DNA of 64,000 nucleotides, from assembly GCF_937927635.1 (NCBI RefSeq), contig NZ_CALBRW010000043.1, positions 1 through 64,000 of the forward strand. Reading direction: 5' to 3'. Numbering within the stretch: the stretch's first letter is position 1; each line of letters begins with the position of its first letter. Source of the stretch: an uncultured Microbacterium sp. Its GTDB lineage: Bacteria; Actinomycetota; Actinomycetes; Actinomycetales; Microbacteriaceae. Under the pieces are notes generated by a model. That model was not told where the DNA came from. It saw nothing but the letters and a program-made list of their open reading frames with translations, and did no database searches. The translations under genes were made by a program, and so were the position numbers. Below are positions 1 to 8,013 of this stretch, one piece after another.

Positions 1-56
1 GCACGGGAGCACGGGAGCACGGGAGCACGGGAGCACGGGAGCACGGGAGCACGGGG
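1..56. repeat. 8-bp tandem repeat at the window edge
   Basis: Six perfect head-to-tail copies of GCACGGGA (1-48) are followed by one copy with a single change (GCACGGGG, 49-56). The next 45 bases are degenerate G-rich sequence. The unit is not a multiple of three, so a coding role is unlikely. The array may continue to the left of the window. No gene is visible in 1-105. Confidence 0.9.
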
Positions 57-105
57 CGCGAAGGGCGCGGGGGCGCGGAGCACGGGGGCGCAGTAGAGTG
101 CCAGC

Positions 106-735
106 GTGCATGACCTGAGGACCGAACTCGTCGACCGCGCCATTGCGCTCGCCTCCCGCGCGGAGCGCGTCGTGCTTGGGATCGTGGGTGAGCCCGGTGC
201 GGGCAAGACGACCCTCGCGACCGCACTGATCACTGCGCTGCAGGCACGCGGCGTGCCCGTCGCCTGGTTGCCCATGGACGGGTTCCACCTCGGCGACAGC
301 TCCCTCGACGCAATGGGGCTGCGCGCGCGCAAGGGCGCCATCGAGACCTTCGACGGCTGGGGGTATCTCACCGCGCTGCGCCGCGTGCACGCGGAGGTCG
401 ACCATGCGGTCTACGTGCCCGGGTTCGAGCGCACGCTCGAGCAGCCGATCGCCGCCGACCGCGTCATCCCGGCGGGACCCGCGCTGATCGTCTCGGAGGG
501 CAACTACCTGCTCGATGCCGACGAGCCCTGGTCACTGGCCCGCGCCGCGACGGCCGAGGTCTGGTACGCCGATGTCGATCCCGAGATCCGCATCGAGCGC
601 CTCGTCGCACGGCACGTCGCCTTCGGCAAGTCCCGTGCCGAGGCTGAGGCCTGGGTCGCCGCCGTCGACGAACCCAACGCGCAACGGATCCGCGCGCGGC
701 GCGACATGGCCGACCTGATCGTCCCGGTCGACTGA
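106..735 (+). CDS. P-loop nucleoside/nucleotide kinase family protein (uridine kinase-like)
   Basis: A cytoplasmic 209-residue protein of the PRK/uridine kinase superfamily, probably phosphorylating a nucleoside, sugar or pantothenate-like substrate. The Walker A motif GEPGAGKTT lies at about residues 28-36. It is followed by a VAWLPMDGFHL segment typical of this family, where the Asp takes part in catalysis. The C-terminal half has the RIERLVARH lid region expected of these kinases. The start is GTG at 106. The length is normal for the actinobacterial members (about 200-215 residues). It stands alone and converges on the LacI gene. The true substrate cannot be read from the sequence. Confidence 0.85.
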   Translation: MHDLRTELVDRAIALASRAERVVLGIVGEPGAGKTTLATALITALQARGVPVAWLPMDGFHLGDSSLDAMGLRARKGAIETFDGWGYLTALRRVHAEVDHAVYVPGFERTLEQPIAADRVIPAGPALIVSEGNYLLDADEPWSLARAATAEVWYADVDPEIRIERLVARHVAFGKSRAEAEAWVAAVDEPNAQRIRARRDMADLIVPVD

Positions 736-760
736 CTCCCACTTCCCGACACCCGCCGAC

Positions 761-850
761 CTCACCTCCCGCTGCCCGCACGAGCCCCGTCTCACCTCCC
801 GCGGCCCGCACGAGCCCCGGCTGACCTCCCGCTACCCGCGCGAGTCCCGG
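761..850. repeat. 30-bp imperfect tandem repeat between convergent genes
   Basis: Three consecutive 30-bp units (761-790, 791-820, 821-850) share the core CTCACCTCCCGC...CCCGC.CGAG.CCCGG. A partial unit continues into the 3' end of the LacI gene at 851-860, and a weaker unit may precede at 731-760. The array fills nearly the whole gap between the kinase and the convergent LacI gene. It has no obvious hairpin. Confidence 0.8.
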
Positions 851-851
851 C

Positions 852-1994
852 TCACCCCCCGACCGGCACCGGCCCGGTCGACCTGCGCACGTGCAGCGTG
901 GTGGGCAGCACCGTGGCCTGGGTCGGACCAGGACGGACTCCCGCCAGCCGCTCGTCGATGCGCGCCATGAGGATCCGTCCCGCCACGGCCCCTTTGGCCT
1001 GCAGCGGCTGCTCGACGGTCGTCAACCCCGCCGGCGCTGCGCGCTCGATGTCATCGACTCCGACGATACTCACCCTTCCCGGTACGTCCATGCCGAGCTC
1101 CTCGGCCCTGGTCAGCGCACCGAGGGCCAGTTCGTCCGACAGGCAGAACACGGCCGTCAGCTCCGGATGCCGCATCATGAGCGCCTCGAAGCCCTCCGCA
1201 CCCGCGCGTTCGCTGGAGATCGTGCGCTCCTCGACGGCCAGATCGACGGCACCCTGCCCGGCCGCGCTCTCCAGACCCTCCCGCAGCCCGTCGATGCGTG
1301 CGCGCAGCACGGCGTAGCCGGAGACGACGCCCGGCAGCACCGGACCGTTGCGTCGGATGCTGCTCAGGCGAGGCGCCACCACGCCCACCCGCCGATGCCC
1401 CAGCCTCGCGAGATGCTCGCCGACGGCGAAGCCCACCGCCGCATCGTCGATGCCGACCCAGCCCCACCCCGCATCCGGATGCGGCTGATCCACCACTACG
1501 ATCGGCAGGCGGCGTGCGCGCGCTGCATCCAGCAACGGCTCGTGATCGCCGACGGAGTACACGATCACGCCGTCGATCGCGACCGTGCCGAGTCCCGGCG
1601 CGGAGCCCGAAGCGGCATCCGCGGCAGTGCGGAGGGCACCCCCGAGCACCGAACTGCGCCCGGATCCCGACGGCAGCATCACCAGGCTCCGCCCGGTCTC
1701 CTCGCACGCCTGCGCGAGCCCCGCGAGGAAGCCCACGGCTGCGTGGTCCTCGAACGCGAAAGGCAGCTCATCGGTGAGGACCAGGCCGACGGCATCCGCT
1801 CGTCCGCGACGCAGCTGCCGCGCTGCCGGATCCGGCCCGCCGTAACCGATCCGCTCGGCCTCCGCGCGGATGCGCGCGAGCGTGGCTGCGGCCACGCGAT
1901 CCGGCCGGTTGAAGGCGTTCGACACCGTCGCGGTCGACAGGTCGAGCGCTTTCGCGAGGGAGCGCAGCGACGCGTCCGCAGGCGGTCGACCCAT
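852..1994 (-). CDS. LacI family transcriptional regulator
   Basis: A 380-residue sugar-responsive repressor. The N-terminal helix-turn-helix reads SLRSLAKALDLSTATVSNAF, followed by the NRPDRV hinge-helix region, then a periplasmic-binding-protein-like effector domain (IDGVIVYSVGDHEPLL, VGIDDAAVGFAVGEHLARLGHRRVGVV) and the closing IVGVDDIERA..PAGLTTVEQP element. I placed the start at ATG 1994 because the helix-turn-helix follows within about 10 residues; an upstream in-frame start would read through the candidate operator at 2014-2034. It is divergent from the GMC oxidoreductase, which it probably controls together with itself. The effector is unknown. Confidence 0.9.
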   Translation of the reverse strand: MGRPPADASLRSLAKALDLSTATVSNAFNRPDRVAAATLARIRAEAERIGYGGPDPAARQLRRGRADAVGLVLTDELPFAFEDHAAVGFLAGLAQACEETGRSLVMLPSGSGRSSVLGGALRTAADAASGSAPGLGTVAIDGVIVYSVGDHEPLLDAARARRLPIVVVDQPHPDAGWGWVGIDDAAVGFAVGEHLARLGHRRVGVVAPRLSSIRRNGPVLPGVVSGYAVLRARIDGLREGLESAAGQGAVDLAVEERTISSERAGAEGFEALMMRHPELTAVFCLSDELALGALTRAEELGMDVPGRVSIVGVDDIERAAPAGLTTVEQPLQAKGAVAGRILMARIDERLAGVRPGPTQATVLPTTLHVRRSTGPVPVGG

Positions 1995-2013
1995 GGCGGA
2001 ACTCTCCGATCGT

Positions 2014-2034
2014 GTGAACCATTCACTTCGTGAA
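2014..2034. promoter_or_regulatory. Candidate LacI operator in the divergent promoter region
   Basis: Two overlapping perfect inverted repeats lie here: GTGAA-CCA-TTCAC (2014-2026) and TTCAC-TTC-GTGAA (2022-2034). They sit 20 nt upstream of the LacI start and about 80 nt upstream of the oxidoreductase start, where an autoregulatory operator would be expected. Binding by the adjacent LacI protein is inferred. Confidence 0.45.
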
Positions 2035-2111
2035 AACACTGTAAACCATTGTCATTCAACGCATCCCTGGATCAGCATTCATTCGTTACACTTCAGGAGA
2101 GGTTCACGAGA

Positions 2112-3614
2112 ATGAACATCACAGCCGACTTCGTCGTGATCGGATCGGGCATGGGCGGTGGCATGACCGCGCTCGCACTGGCCCGCAGGGGGCTGGACGT
2201 GCTGTTGGTGGAGCGCGGCGAGCGCATTCCCCGCGAGCCCGAGAACTGGTCTCCCGATGCGGTGTTCCGCAGAAGCCGTTACAAGGCCGCGGAGACCTGG
2301 CTCGACGACCGCGGGCGCGAGTACCGACCCGGCGTGCACTACAACGTCGGCGGCAGCACAAAGGTGTACGGCGCCAGCCTGCCGCGATTCCGGGAGCGCG
2401 ACTTCACCGCCACCGAGCACGAGGACGGCGTCTCGCCGGCCTGGCCGTTTCCGTACGCCGACCTGGAGCCGTACTACGCGGCGGCGGAGACGCAGCTGGG
2501 CGTGCACGGCACCACCGGCGAGGACCCGACCGAGCCGTGGCGCAGCAGCGACTACCCGTTCCCCGCCGTGCAGCACGAGCCCTACATCGCCGAGCTCGCC
2601 GACCGCCTCCGCGCGCAGGGCGTCTCACCGGCATCCAACGCCATGGGCATCGATCTGCGCCCGGGCGGTCTCTGCATCCGCTGCCACACATGCGATGGAT
2701 TCCCCTGCCTGTTGGGTGCCAAGAGCGACGCGGAGACGCGCGCCGTGAATCCGGCCCTGGAGACCGGGCACGTGCGCCTGCTGACCGGCGTGCGGGTGGA
2801 CCGCCTGGTGACGGATCCGTCGGGTGAGCGCGTCGTCGCCGCCGAGGGCGTCGGCCACGACGGCGCCGTGCGCATCGTCGGGGCGAAGTTCGTGGTCTCG
2901 GCCGGTGCGGTCAACTCCGCAGCGCTGCTGCTGCGGTCCGCGAGTTCCCGGCATCCTGACGGCCTGGCCAACTCCTCGGGACAGCTGGGGCGCAACTACA
3001 TGATGCACAACAACGCGCACATCGCCGCGTTCGACGCGACGCGGCGCAACGACGCCGTGTTCCAGAAGACGCTGTCCGTGAACGACTGGTATCACGACGG
3101 CGGCGACGGCAGGCCGGGCGGCGTGATGCAGCTGGTGGGCAAGGTGCAGGGCTCGATGATGAAGCTCGAGGCCCCCTATGCACCGCAGTTCGCCCTGGAC
3201 GAGTTCGCCAAGCGCAGCGTGGAGTGGCTGGTCATGAGCGAGGACCTGCCCTCGCCCGAGAACCGGGTGACTCTCGACGCGAGCGGACGCATCGTCACCC
3301 GCCGAGTCGCGCTGGGCACGGCCAATCACCGCCGGATGATGAAGAGGGCCAAGCGGCTGCTGCACCGCGTCGGCTACCAGGTCATCGGCACGCAGTGGTT
3401 CGGCATCGCGATGAACAGCCACATGTGCGGCACGGTCGTCGCGGGCGACGACCCCTCGGCATCCGTCCTGGACGGGTACTGCCGCACCCACGACGTCGAC
3501 AACCTGTGGGTGATCGACGGCGGGTTCTTCCCGTCCAGCGCCGCAATGAATCCGGCGCTCACGATCGCCGCGCAGGCGCTGCGCGTGGTCGCCGAATCCG
3601 ACCTCGCCGCGTGA
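2112..3614 (+). CDS. GMC-family FAD oxidoreductase (glycoside 3-oxidase/pyranose oxidase-like)
   Basis: A 500-residue flavoprotein dehydrogenase or oxidase. The N-terminal dinucleotide fold VVIGSGMGG (residues 8-16) ends in the acidic LLVERG. The C-terminal GMC signature contains SHMCGT (His437) and MNPALT (Asn480), the usual catalytic His/Asn pair. A Cys-rich CIRCHTCDGFPCLL segment near residue 187, followed by AKSDAE, is typical of the bacterial pyranose-oxidase/glycoside-3-oxidase side of the family. The start is ATG 2112, preceded by AGGAGA at 2095-2100. No signal peptide is seen. It is followed by the shikimate-dehydrogenase-like gene, probably in one transcript. A sugar or glycoside substrate fits the LacI control but is inferred. 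Confidence 0.85.
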   Translation: MNITADFVVIGSGMGGGMTALALARRGLDVLLVERGERIPREPENWSPDAVFRRSRYKAAETWLDDRGREYRPGVHYNVGGSTKVYGASLPRFRERDFTATEHEDGVSPAWPFPYADLEPYYAAAETQLGVHGTTGEDPTEPWRSSDYPFPAVQHEPYIAELADRLRAQGVSPASNAMGIDLRPGGLCIRCHTCDGFPCLLGAKSDAETRAVNPALETGHVRLLTGVRVDRLVTDPSGERVVAAEGVGHDGAVRIVGAKFVVSAGAVNSAALLLRSASSRHPDGLANSSGQLGRNYMMHNNAHIAAFDATRRNDAVFQKTLSVNDWYHDGGDGRPGGVMQLVGKVQGSMMKLEAPYAPQFALDEFAKRSVEWLVMSEDLPSPENRVTLDASGRIVTRRVALGTANHRRMMKRAKRLLHRVGYQVIGTQWFGIAMNSHMCGTVVAGDDPSASVLDGYCRTHDVDNLWVIDGGFFPSSAAMNPALTIAAQALRVVAESDLAA

Positions 3615-3651
3615 GACCACCGCATCCGAGACCCCTGACACAGGAGCAGAC

Positions 3652-4527
3652 ATGACAGATCCCACCCCCCTTCGACCGGCCCTGACCGGATCCTTCTCCT
3701 CGCCCGCCGGCGGCAATCCGACCGGTGCCATGGTCGAGGCCGCATACCGCCATCACGGAGTGCTCGCGCGATTCGTGAACTGCGACGTACCCCCGGAGCG
3801 GCTGCCGGATGCCGTGCGCGGCGCCGTCGCGATGGGGTGGATCGGCTTCAACCTGTCGCTGCCGAACAAGCAGATCGTGATCGGGATGCTGGATGAGCTG
3901 GCTCCATCGGCGGCGCTGATCGGAGCCGTCAACTGCGTGCAGATCACCGGCCGCGGACTGATCGGCAACAACACCGACGGCCAGGGGTTCGTGCAGGCGC
4001 TGCGCGAGAAGCGCGACCCTCACGGCCTGCACGTGGTGCTGTTCGGCGCCGGCGGCGCGGCACGGGCCATCGCGGTGGAACTCGCGCTGGCGGGTGCTGC
4101 GCGGCTGACGATCGTCAACCGGCACGTGGAGCGGGCCGAGGAGATCGTCACCATCGTGAGCGAGCACACGGCCACCGCCGCCGCGGCCGTGGGGTGGGCG
4201 GAGTCGTTCCCGGTGCCCGCAGACACGGACGTGGTGGTGAACGCGACGTCCATCGGGCTCGCACCCGATACCGAGGCGCGCGTCGATCTGGTCGCAGACA
4301 CCCTGCGCCCCGGGATGCTGGTCTGCGACGTGATCCCGAACCCGCCGGACACCGTGCTGCTGCGCGAGGCGCGTGCGCACGGCGCCGACACGCTGGACGG
4401 CCGCGCGATGCTGACCAACCAGGCCGCCGTCAACCTCGGCCTGTGGATGGGCCTGGAGCCGAACCGCGAGGTGATGAGCAGCGCCCTGGACGAGGCCATC
4501 GGCGACTGGCGGCACCCCACGTCCTGA
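3652..4527 (+). CDS. Shikimate/quinate dehydrogenase family protein
   Basis: A 291-residue NAD(P)-dependent oxidoreductase of the AroE fold. Visible motifs are the substrate-site NLSLPNK (Lys73, in place of the usual NVTxPHK), NNTDGQGF (Asp109, the catalytic Lys/Asp pair), the Rossmann loop GAGGAARA (132-139) and NATSIGL. The N-terminal SxS shikimate-binding motif is altered to GSFSSPAGGNPTG. Together with linkage to a LacI-controlled oxidoreductase, this argues for a catabolic or side role rather than the housekeeping AroE. The start ATG has AGGAG 8 nt upstream. The gene follows the GMC gene by 37 nt. Quinate/shikimate or an analogous cyclic polyol are plausible substrates. Confidence 0.8.
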   Translation: MTDPTPLRPALTGSFSSPAGGNPTGAMVEAAYRHHGVLARFVNCDVPPERLPDAVRGAVAMGWIGFNLSLPNKQIVIGMLDELAPSAALIGAVNCVQITGRGLIGNNTDGQGFVQALREKRDPHGLHVVLFGAGGAARAIAVELALAGAARLTIVNRHVERAEEIVTIVSEHTATAAAAVGWAESFPVPADTDVVVNATSIGLAPDTEARVDLVADTLRPGMLVCDVIPNPPDTVLLREARAHGADTLDGRAMLTNQAAVNLGLWMGLEPNREVMSSALDEAIGDWRHPTS

Positions 4528-4578
4528 GTCCGCCCGTCGGTGCGAGCCCGCCCGGCGCCGCTCAGCGGCTGCGCCCAC

Positions 4579-5652
4579 TCAGCGGCCGTGCCTCCGCGGC
4601 GGCCTGATCTCGCCCGATCCGCGCGGGATCAGGTCGACCGGCACGACGACTCCCTCGGGCGCGAGCCGGCGCCCGGAGTCGAGCGACGCGAACAGCCGCT
4701 CCGCGGCGATGCGCCCCAGCTCGGCCGGTCGCTGCGCGACCACGCTGATCCCCGGCTCCATGAGATCGGCCAGCTCCACGTCGTCGAAGCCGATCAGCGC
4801 CACGTCATGGTGCCGGTCCAGCTTGCGCAGACCATGCACGGCGCCGACCGTGATGAGGTTCTGGCCGCTCACGATCGCGGTCGGGGCGTCGGGCGATCCC
4901 AGCATCGTCATCACGGCGCGCTCGGCGGCATCCTGATCCGACAGGCCGTCGATGACCGTCGCCGACTCCAGGGGGACCCCGAACTCCTCGAGCGCCAGGT
5001 GGAATCCGCGCTCGCGCTCGCGCGCCGTCCACAGCCCCCGGCGATCGATGAGCAGCGCGAGGCGGCGGTGCCCGAAACCCAGCACGTGCCGCGTCGCGAG
5101 CCGCGCGCCCTCGACGTTCGCGGAGTGCACCGAGTCCGCCGCGTACCCGGTGGGCTCCCGGTCGATGAAGACCACCGGCATCTCCGGTGGCACGAGGTCG
5201 GCGAGGTACGCCTGACTGTCGGCCACGCAGGTGAGGATGAGTCCGTCGACCTTGCGGCGCACGAAAGCCTCGACGGCGGCCACCTCGCGCTCGGGGTCGT
5301 CATCCAGGCTGGAGGCGAACACCGCCACGTCGCGGTGCACGGCGACGTCCTCGATGGCACGGTGCATCGTCGCCGAGAACGGGTTGCCCACGCTTCCCAG
5401 CAGCAGGCCCACCGATCGCGTGCGGGTCGTCGCGCGGCGCAGGTTCGCGGCATAGGCATCCGGTTCCCAGGCCAGGGCCTCGATCGACGCCCGCACTCTC
5501 GCGGCCGTCGCGGGCGCGACATTGGGCTCGTTGTTGACGACCCGCGAGACGGTCTTCGTCCCCACGCCGGCATGCTCGGCGACCTCGCGGATGGTCACCC
5601 GCTGCCGCTTCTTCCGCGCTCCGGCGGATACCGGGCTTGATAACGGTGTCAT
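4579..5652 (-). CDS. LacI family transcriptional regulator of the adjacent sugar ABC operon
   Basis: A 357-residue repressor. The helix-turn-helix VTIREVAEHAGVGTKTVSRV is at residues 19-38, followed by NNEPNVAPATAARV. The effector domain includes VGLLLGSVGNPFSATMHRAIE and IVSGQNLITVGAVHGLRK. The start was set at ATG 5652: the helix-turn-helix then begins at a normal distance, and a longer in-frame reading would run back across both operator copies and the promoter of the divergent operon. The start codon overlaps operator 5638-5651, so it probably represses itself. Divergent transcription implies control of the ABC transporter and PfkB kinase; fructose or a phosphorylated derivative is a likely inducer. 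Confidence 0.92.
   Translation of the reverse strand: MTPLSSPVSAGARKKRQRVTIREVAEHAGVGTKTVSRVVNNEPNVAPATAARVRASIEALAWEPDAYAANLRRATTRTRSVGLLLGSVGNPFSATMHRAIEDVAVHRDVAVFASSLDDDPEREVAAVEAFVRRKVDGLILTCVADSQAYLADLVPPEMPVVFIDREPTGYAADSVHSANVEGARLATRHVLGFGHRRLALLIDRRGLWTARERERGFHLALEEFGVPLESATVIDGLSDQDAAERAVMTMLGSPDAPTAIVSGQNLITVGAVHGLRKLDRHHDVALIGFDDVELADLMEPGISVVAQRPAELGRIAAERLFASLDSGRRLAPEGVVVPVDLIPRGSGEIRPPRRHGR
5638..5651. promoter_or_regulatory. LacI operator O1 (overlaps the lacI-type start codon)
   Basis: TGATAACGGTGTCA, an imperfect palindrome with a central CG. Its reverse complement matches operator O2 (5716-5729) at 13 of 14 positions. It overlaps the start codon of the LacI gene, consistent with autorepression. 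Confidence 0.75.
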
Positions 5653-5680
5653 TAATCTTCCGTCCGACCGAATCTGACAC

Positions 5681-5709
5681 TTGCGCACTTCACATCCGTG
5701 AGCTAAACA
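5681..5709 (+). promoter_or_regulatory. Candidate promoter of the sugar ABC operon
   Basis: A -35-like TTGCGC (5681-5686) and a -10-like TAAACA (5704-5709) are separated by 17 nt. The predicted transcript would start inside operator O2 at 5716-5729, a classic arrangement for repression. The -10 match is weak. Confidence 0.4.
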
Positions 5710-5715
5710 TATCTC

Positions 5716-5729
5716 TGACACCGTTGTCA
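5716..5729. promoter_or_regulatory. LacI operator O2 in the ABC operon promoter
   Basis: TGACACCGTTGTCA, six of seven base pairs palindromic with a central CG. It lies 78 bp (start to start) from O1, just downstream of the candidate -10 box. Two copies at this distance would suit repression by looping. Confidence 0.75.
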
Positions 5730-5794
5730 GGTCGTGAACGACCGAGAGTGTCTTCCACCGAAGTGACCGCCTGATCCCCGTTAGGACAGCAAAG

Positions 5795-6898
5795 ATGCCT
5801 TTCACTCTGAACCGCCGCTCCAAGCTCCTCGCCGCAGCATCCCTGGCCGCCGTCGCCGTCACGGCGCTGGCCGGATGCAGCGCGGCCGATGGCCCGGGCT
5901 CCACCGTCGGCCCGAACGACAAGGTCGGCGTGACCCTGATCGTGAAGACCACCACCAACCCCTACTTCGTCTCGATGGAGGAGGCCGCGAAGGCCGACGC
6001 CGCCAAGGCCAACGTCTCGCTCACCCTCGCCGCAGGCAAGAAGGATGGCGACACCGACAGCCAGATCCAGGCCATCGAGAACGCCATCTCCCGCGGCGAC
6101 AAGGGCATCCTGATCACCCCCAACGGCACCGCCGTCAACAACGAGATCGCGAAGGCACGCAAGGCCGGTCTGTACGTGATCGCGCTCGATACGGTGCCGG
6201 ATCCCGCCAAGACCGTCGACATCACTTTCGCCACCGACAACTTCGCCGCCGGCGAGCTGATCGGCAAGTGGACCGCGGCCAAGCTCGACGGCAAGAAGGC
6301 GACCATCGCGATGCTCGATCTGTTCAGCGACCAGATCGTCTCGGTCGACACCAACCGCGACCAGGGCTTCCTCAAGGGCATGGGCATCACGGTGCCCGAC
6401 AAGAGCAAGAACGGCACCGAGGCGAAGAACGGCACCTACACCGGCGGCAAGGGCGGCGAGTACACGGTCGTCGGCCACCAGCCCACGCAGGGCGCCGAGG
6501 ACGGCGGCCGTGCCGCCATGGAGACCCTGCTCTCGAAGAACTCCGACATCAACGTCGTCTACACGATCAACGAGCCGGCCGCCTACGGCGCGTACCAGGC
6601 GCTGAAGGCCGCGGGCAAGGAGAAGGACGTCCTGATCGTGTCCATCGACGGCGGGTGCGCCGGCGTCGGCTACGTGAAGGACGGCATCATCGCCGCCACC
6701 TCGCAGCAGTTCCCCTCGAAGATGGCATCCCTCGGCATGGAGGCCATCGCCAAGATCGCACGCGGCGGCGAAGCGCCCAAGCCCAGCGACGGCCTGGACT
6801 TCTTCAGCACCGGTCAGACCCTGGTCACCGACCAGGCCCAGCCCGGCGTCGACAGCGTCAGCTCCTCCGAAGCCGCCGGCACCTGCTGGGGCAAGTGA
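5795..6898 (+). CDS. Sugar ABC transporter substrate-binding lipoprotein (FrcB-like, fructose/ribose type)
   Basis: A 367-residue lipoprotein with a basic N-terminus, a hydrophobic core and lipobox LAGC (Cys28), so it is tethered outside the membrane. The mature part is a type I periplasmic-binding fold of the CUT2 (ribose/fructose) class: KTTTNPYFVSMEEAAK, ISRGDKGILITPNGTAV, VVYTINEPAAYGAYQALKAA, IDGGCAGVGYVKDGI and a C-terminal GTCWG. The NEPAAYGAY, DGGC, ATSQQFP and TCWG elements resemble FrcB-type fructose binders, as I recall the family. It is the first gene of the operon and is followed by a strong stem-loop that may raise its expression relative to the membrane genes. Confidence 0.9.
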   Translation: MPFTLNRRSKLLAAASLAAVAVTALAGCSAADGPGSTVGPNDKVGVTLIVKTTTNPYFVSMEEAAKADAAKANVSLTLAAGKKDGDTDSQIQAIENAISRGDKGILITPNGTAVNNEIAKARKAGLYVIALDTVPDPAKTVDITFATDNFAAGELIGKWTAAKLDGKKATIAMLDLFSDQIVSVDTNRDQGFLKGMGITVPDKSKNGTEAKNGTYTGGKGGEYTVVGHQPTQGAEDGGRAAMETLLSKNSDINVVYTINEPAAYGAYQALKAAGKEKDVLIVSIDGGCAGVGYVKDGIIAATSQQFPSKMASLGMEAIAKIARGGEAPKPSDGLDFFSTGQTLVTDQAQPGVDSVSSSEAAGTCWGK

Positions 6899-6904
6899 TC
6901 TCCC

Positions 6905-6930
6905 GGGCGCCGGCCGCGTCGCCGGCGCCC
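6905..6930 (+). other. Intra-operon stem-loop after the binding-protein gene
   Basis: A perfect inverted repeat with arms GGGCGCCGGC and GCCGGCGCCC and a 6-nt loop lies directly after the binding-protein stop codon. There is no T-run. In many ABC operons such a structure stabilises the upstream message or partly terminates, giving excess binding protein; that role is inferred here. Confidence 0.7.
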
Positions 6931-6960
6931 ACACCCTTCCCTCCGACTTCAGGAGAACCC

Positions 6961-8013
6961 ATGTCAGAATCCACCTCCACCGTCGACCCCGCGGGTCCGC
7001 CGACCTCGGCGCTGCATCTCGCGGACGAGTTCATCGCCCGGCAGACGCCCGCGCAGCGGGTGCGGTCGGTGCTCTACCGCTACCCCGCCCTGAGCCCGGC
7101 CCTCGTGCTGCTGGTCGCCGTCATCATCTTCGGCGTGATCAACCCGCGGTTCCTCGCACCGAACAACCTGTCCCTGATCACGCAGCAGGTCGCCGTGATC
7201 GGCATCCTGAGCCTCGCGCAGACGCTGGTCATCCTCACCGCCGGCATCGACCTCGCCGTCGGCGCGGCCATGGTGCTCAGCTCGATCGTGATCGGCAACG
7301 CCGCCGCGGGGATGGGCATGCCCGGCATCGTCGCCCTGCTCATCGGCCTGCTCGCCGGCATCCTCACCGGCGTGATCAACGGCTTCCTCGTCACGCGGCT
7401 GAACCTGCCGCCGTTCATCGTCACCCTCGGCACGCTGAGCATCTTCACCGCGCTCATGCTGCTGCTCTCCAACGGCGCGACCGTGCAGGGGCTGAACCTG
7501 CCCGACATCATCACCTGGACGGGGACGACGTTCCATCTCGGCGTCGACATCACCTACGGCGTGCTGCTGATGCTCCTGCTGTACATCATCACCGCCTTCG
7601 CGCTGGGCCGCACCGCGTGGGGACGTCACGTCTACGCGGTCGGCGACGATCCCGAGGCCGCGCGCCTGAGCGGCATCCGCGTCAACCGCGTGCTGCTGAG
7701 CGTGTACATCGTGGCGGGCGCGATCGTCGCGGTGGCCGCGTGGGTGCAGATCGGCCGCGACTTCGGGTCGAGCCCGAACGCCGCCGTCGACGCCAACCTG
7801 AACGCCATCACCGCCGTCGTCATCGGCGGCACCAGCCTCTTCGGCGGCCGCGGCAACGTGTGGGGCACCCTGCTCGGCGCCCTCATCGTCGGCGTGTTCC
7901 GCAACGGCCTCGCCCTCGCCGGCCTGGACGTGCTCTACCAGACCCTCGCCGTCGGCATCCTGGTCATCGTCGCGGTCTCCATCGATCAGTGGATTCGGAA
8001 GGTACGCAAGTGA
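6961..8013 (+). CDS. Sugar ABC transporter permease (FrcC/RbsC-like)
   Basis: A 350-residue integral membrane protein of the CUT2 permease family (BPD_transp_2). It has a cytoplasmic N-terminus of about 40 residues and then roughly nine to ten hydrophobic segments, including LSPALVLLVAVIIFGVINPRF. Conserved blocks are TLVILTAGIDLAVGA, LPPFIVTLGTLSIF, GRHVYAVGDDPEAARLSGI and the C-terminal VIGGTSLFGGRGNVWGTLLG, a signature of RbsC/FrcC permeases. The start is ATG 6961 preceded by AGGAG. Its stop overlaps the ATPase start by 4 nt (GTGA). It forms the pore together with the adjacent ATPase. Confidence 0.93.
   Translation: MSESTSTVDPAGPPTSALHLADEFIARQTPAQRVRSVLYRYPALSPALVLLVAVIIFGVINPRFLAPNNLSLITQQVAVIGILSLAQTLVILTAGIDLAVGAAMVLSSIVIGNAAAGMGMPGIVALLIGLLAGILTGVINGFLVTRLNLPPFIVTLGTLSIFTALMLLLSNGATVQGLNLPDIITWTGTTFHLGVDITYGVLLMLLLYIITAFALGRTAWGRHVYAVGDDPEAARLSGIRVNRVLLSVYIVAGAIVAVAAWVQIGRDFGSSPNAAVDANLNAITAVVIGGTSLFGGRGNVWGTLLGALIVGVFRNGLALAGLDVLYQTLAVGILVIVAVSIDQWIRKVRK

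Noticed and set aside
1..105. CRISPR array
   Set aside because: The 8-bp units are directly adjacent with no spacers, and no cas genes are present in the window.
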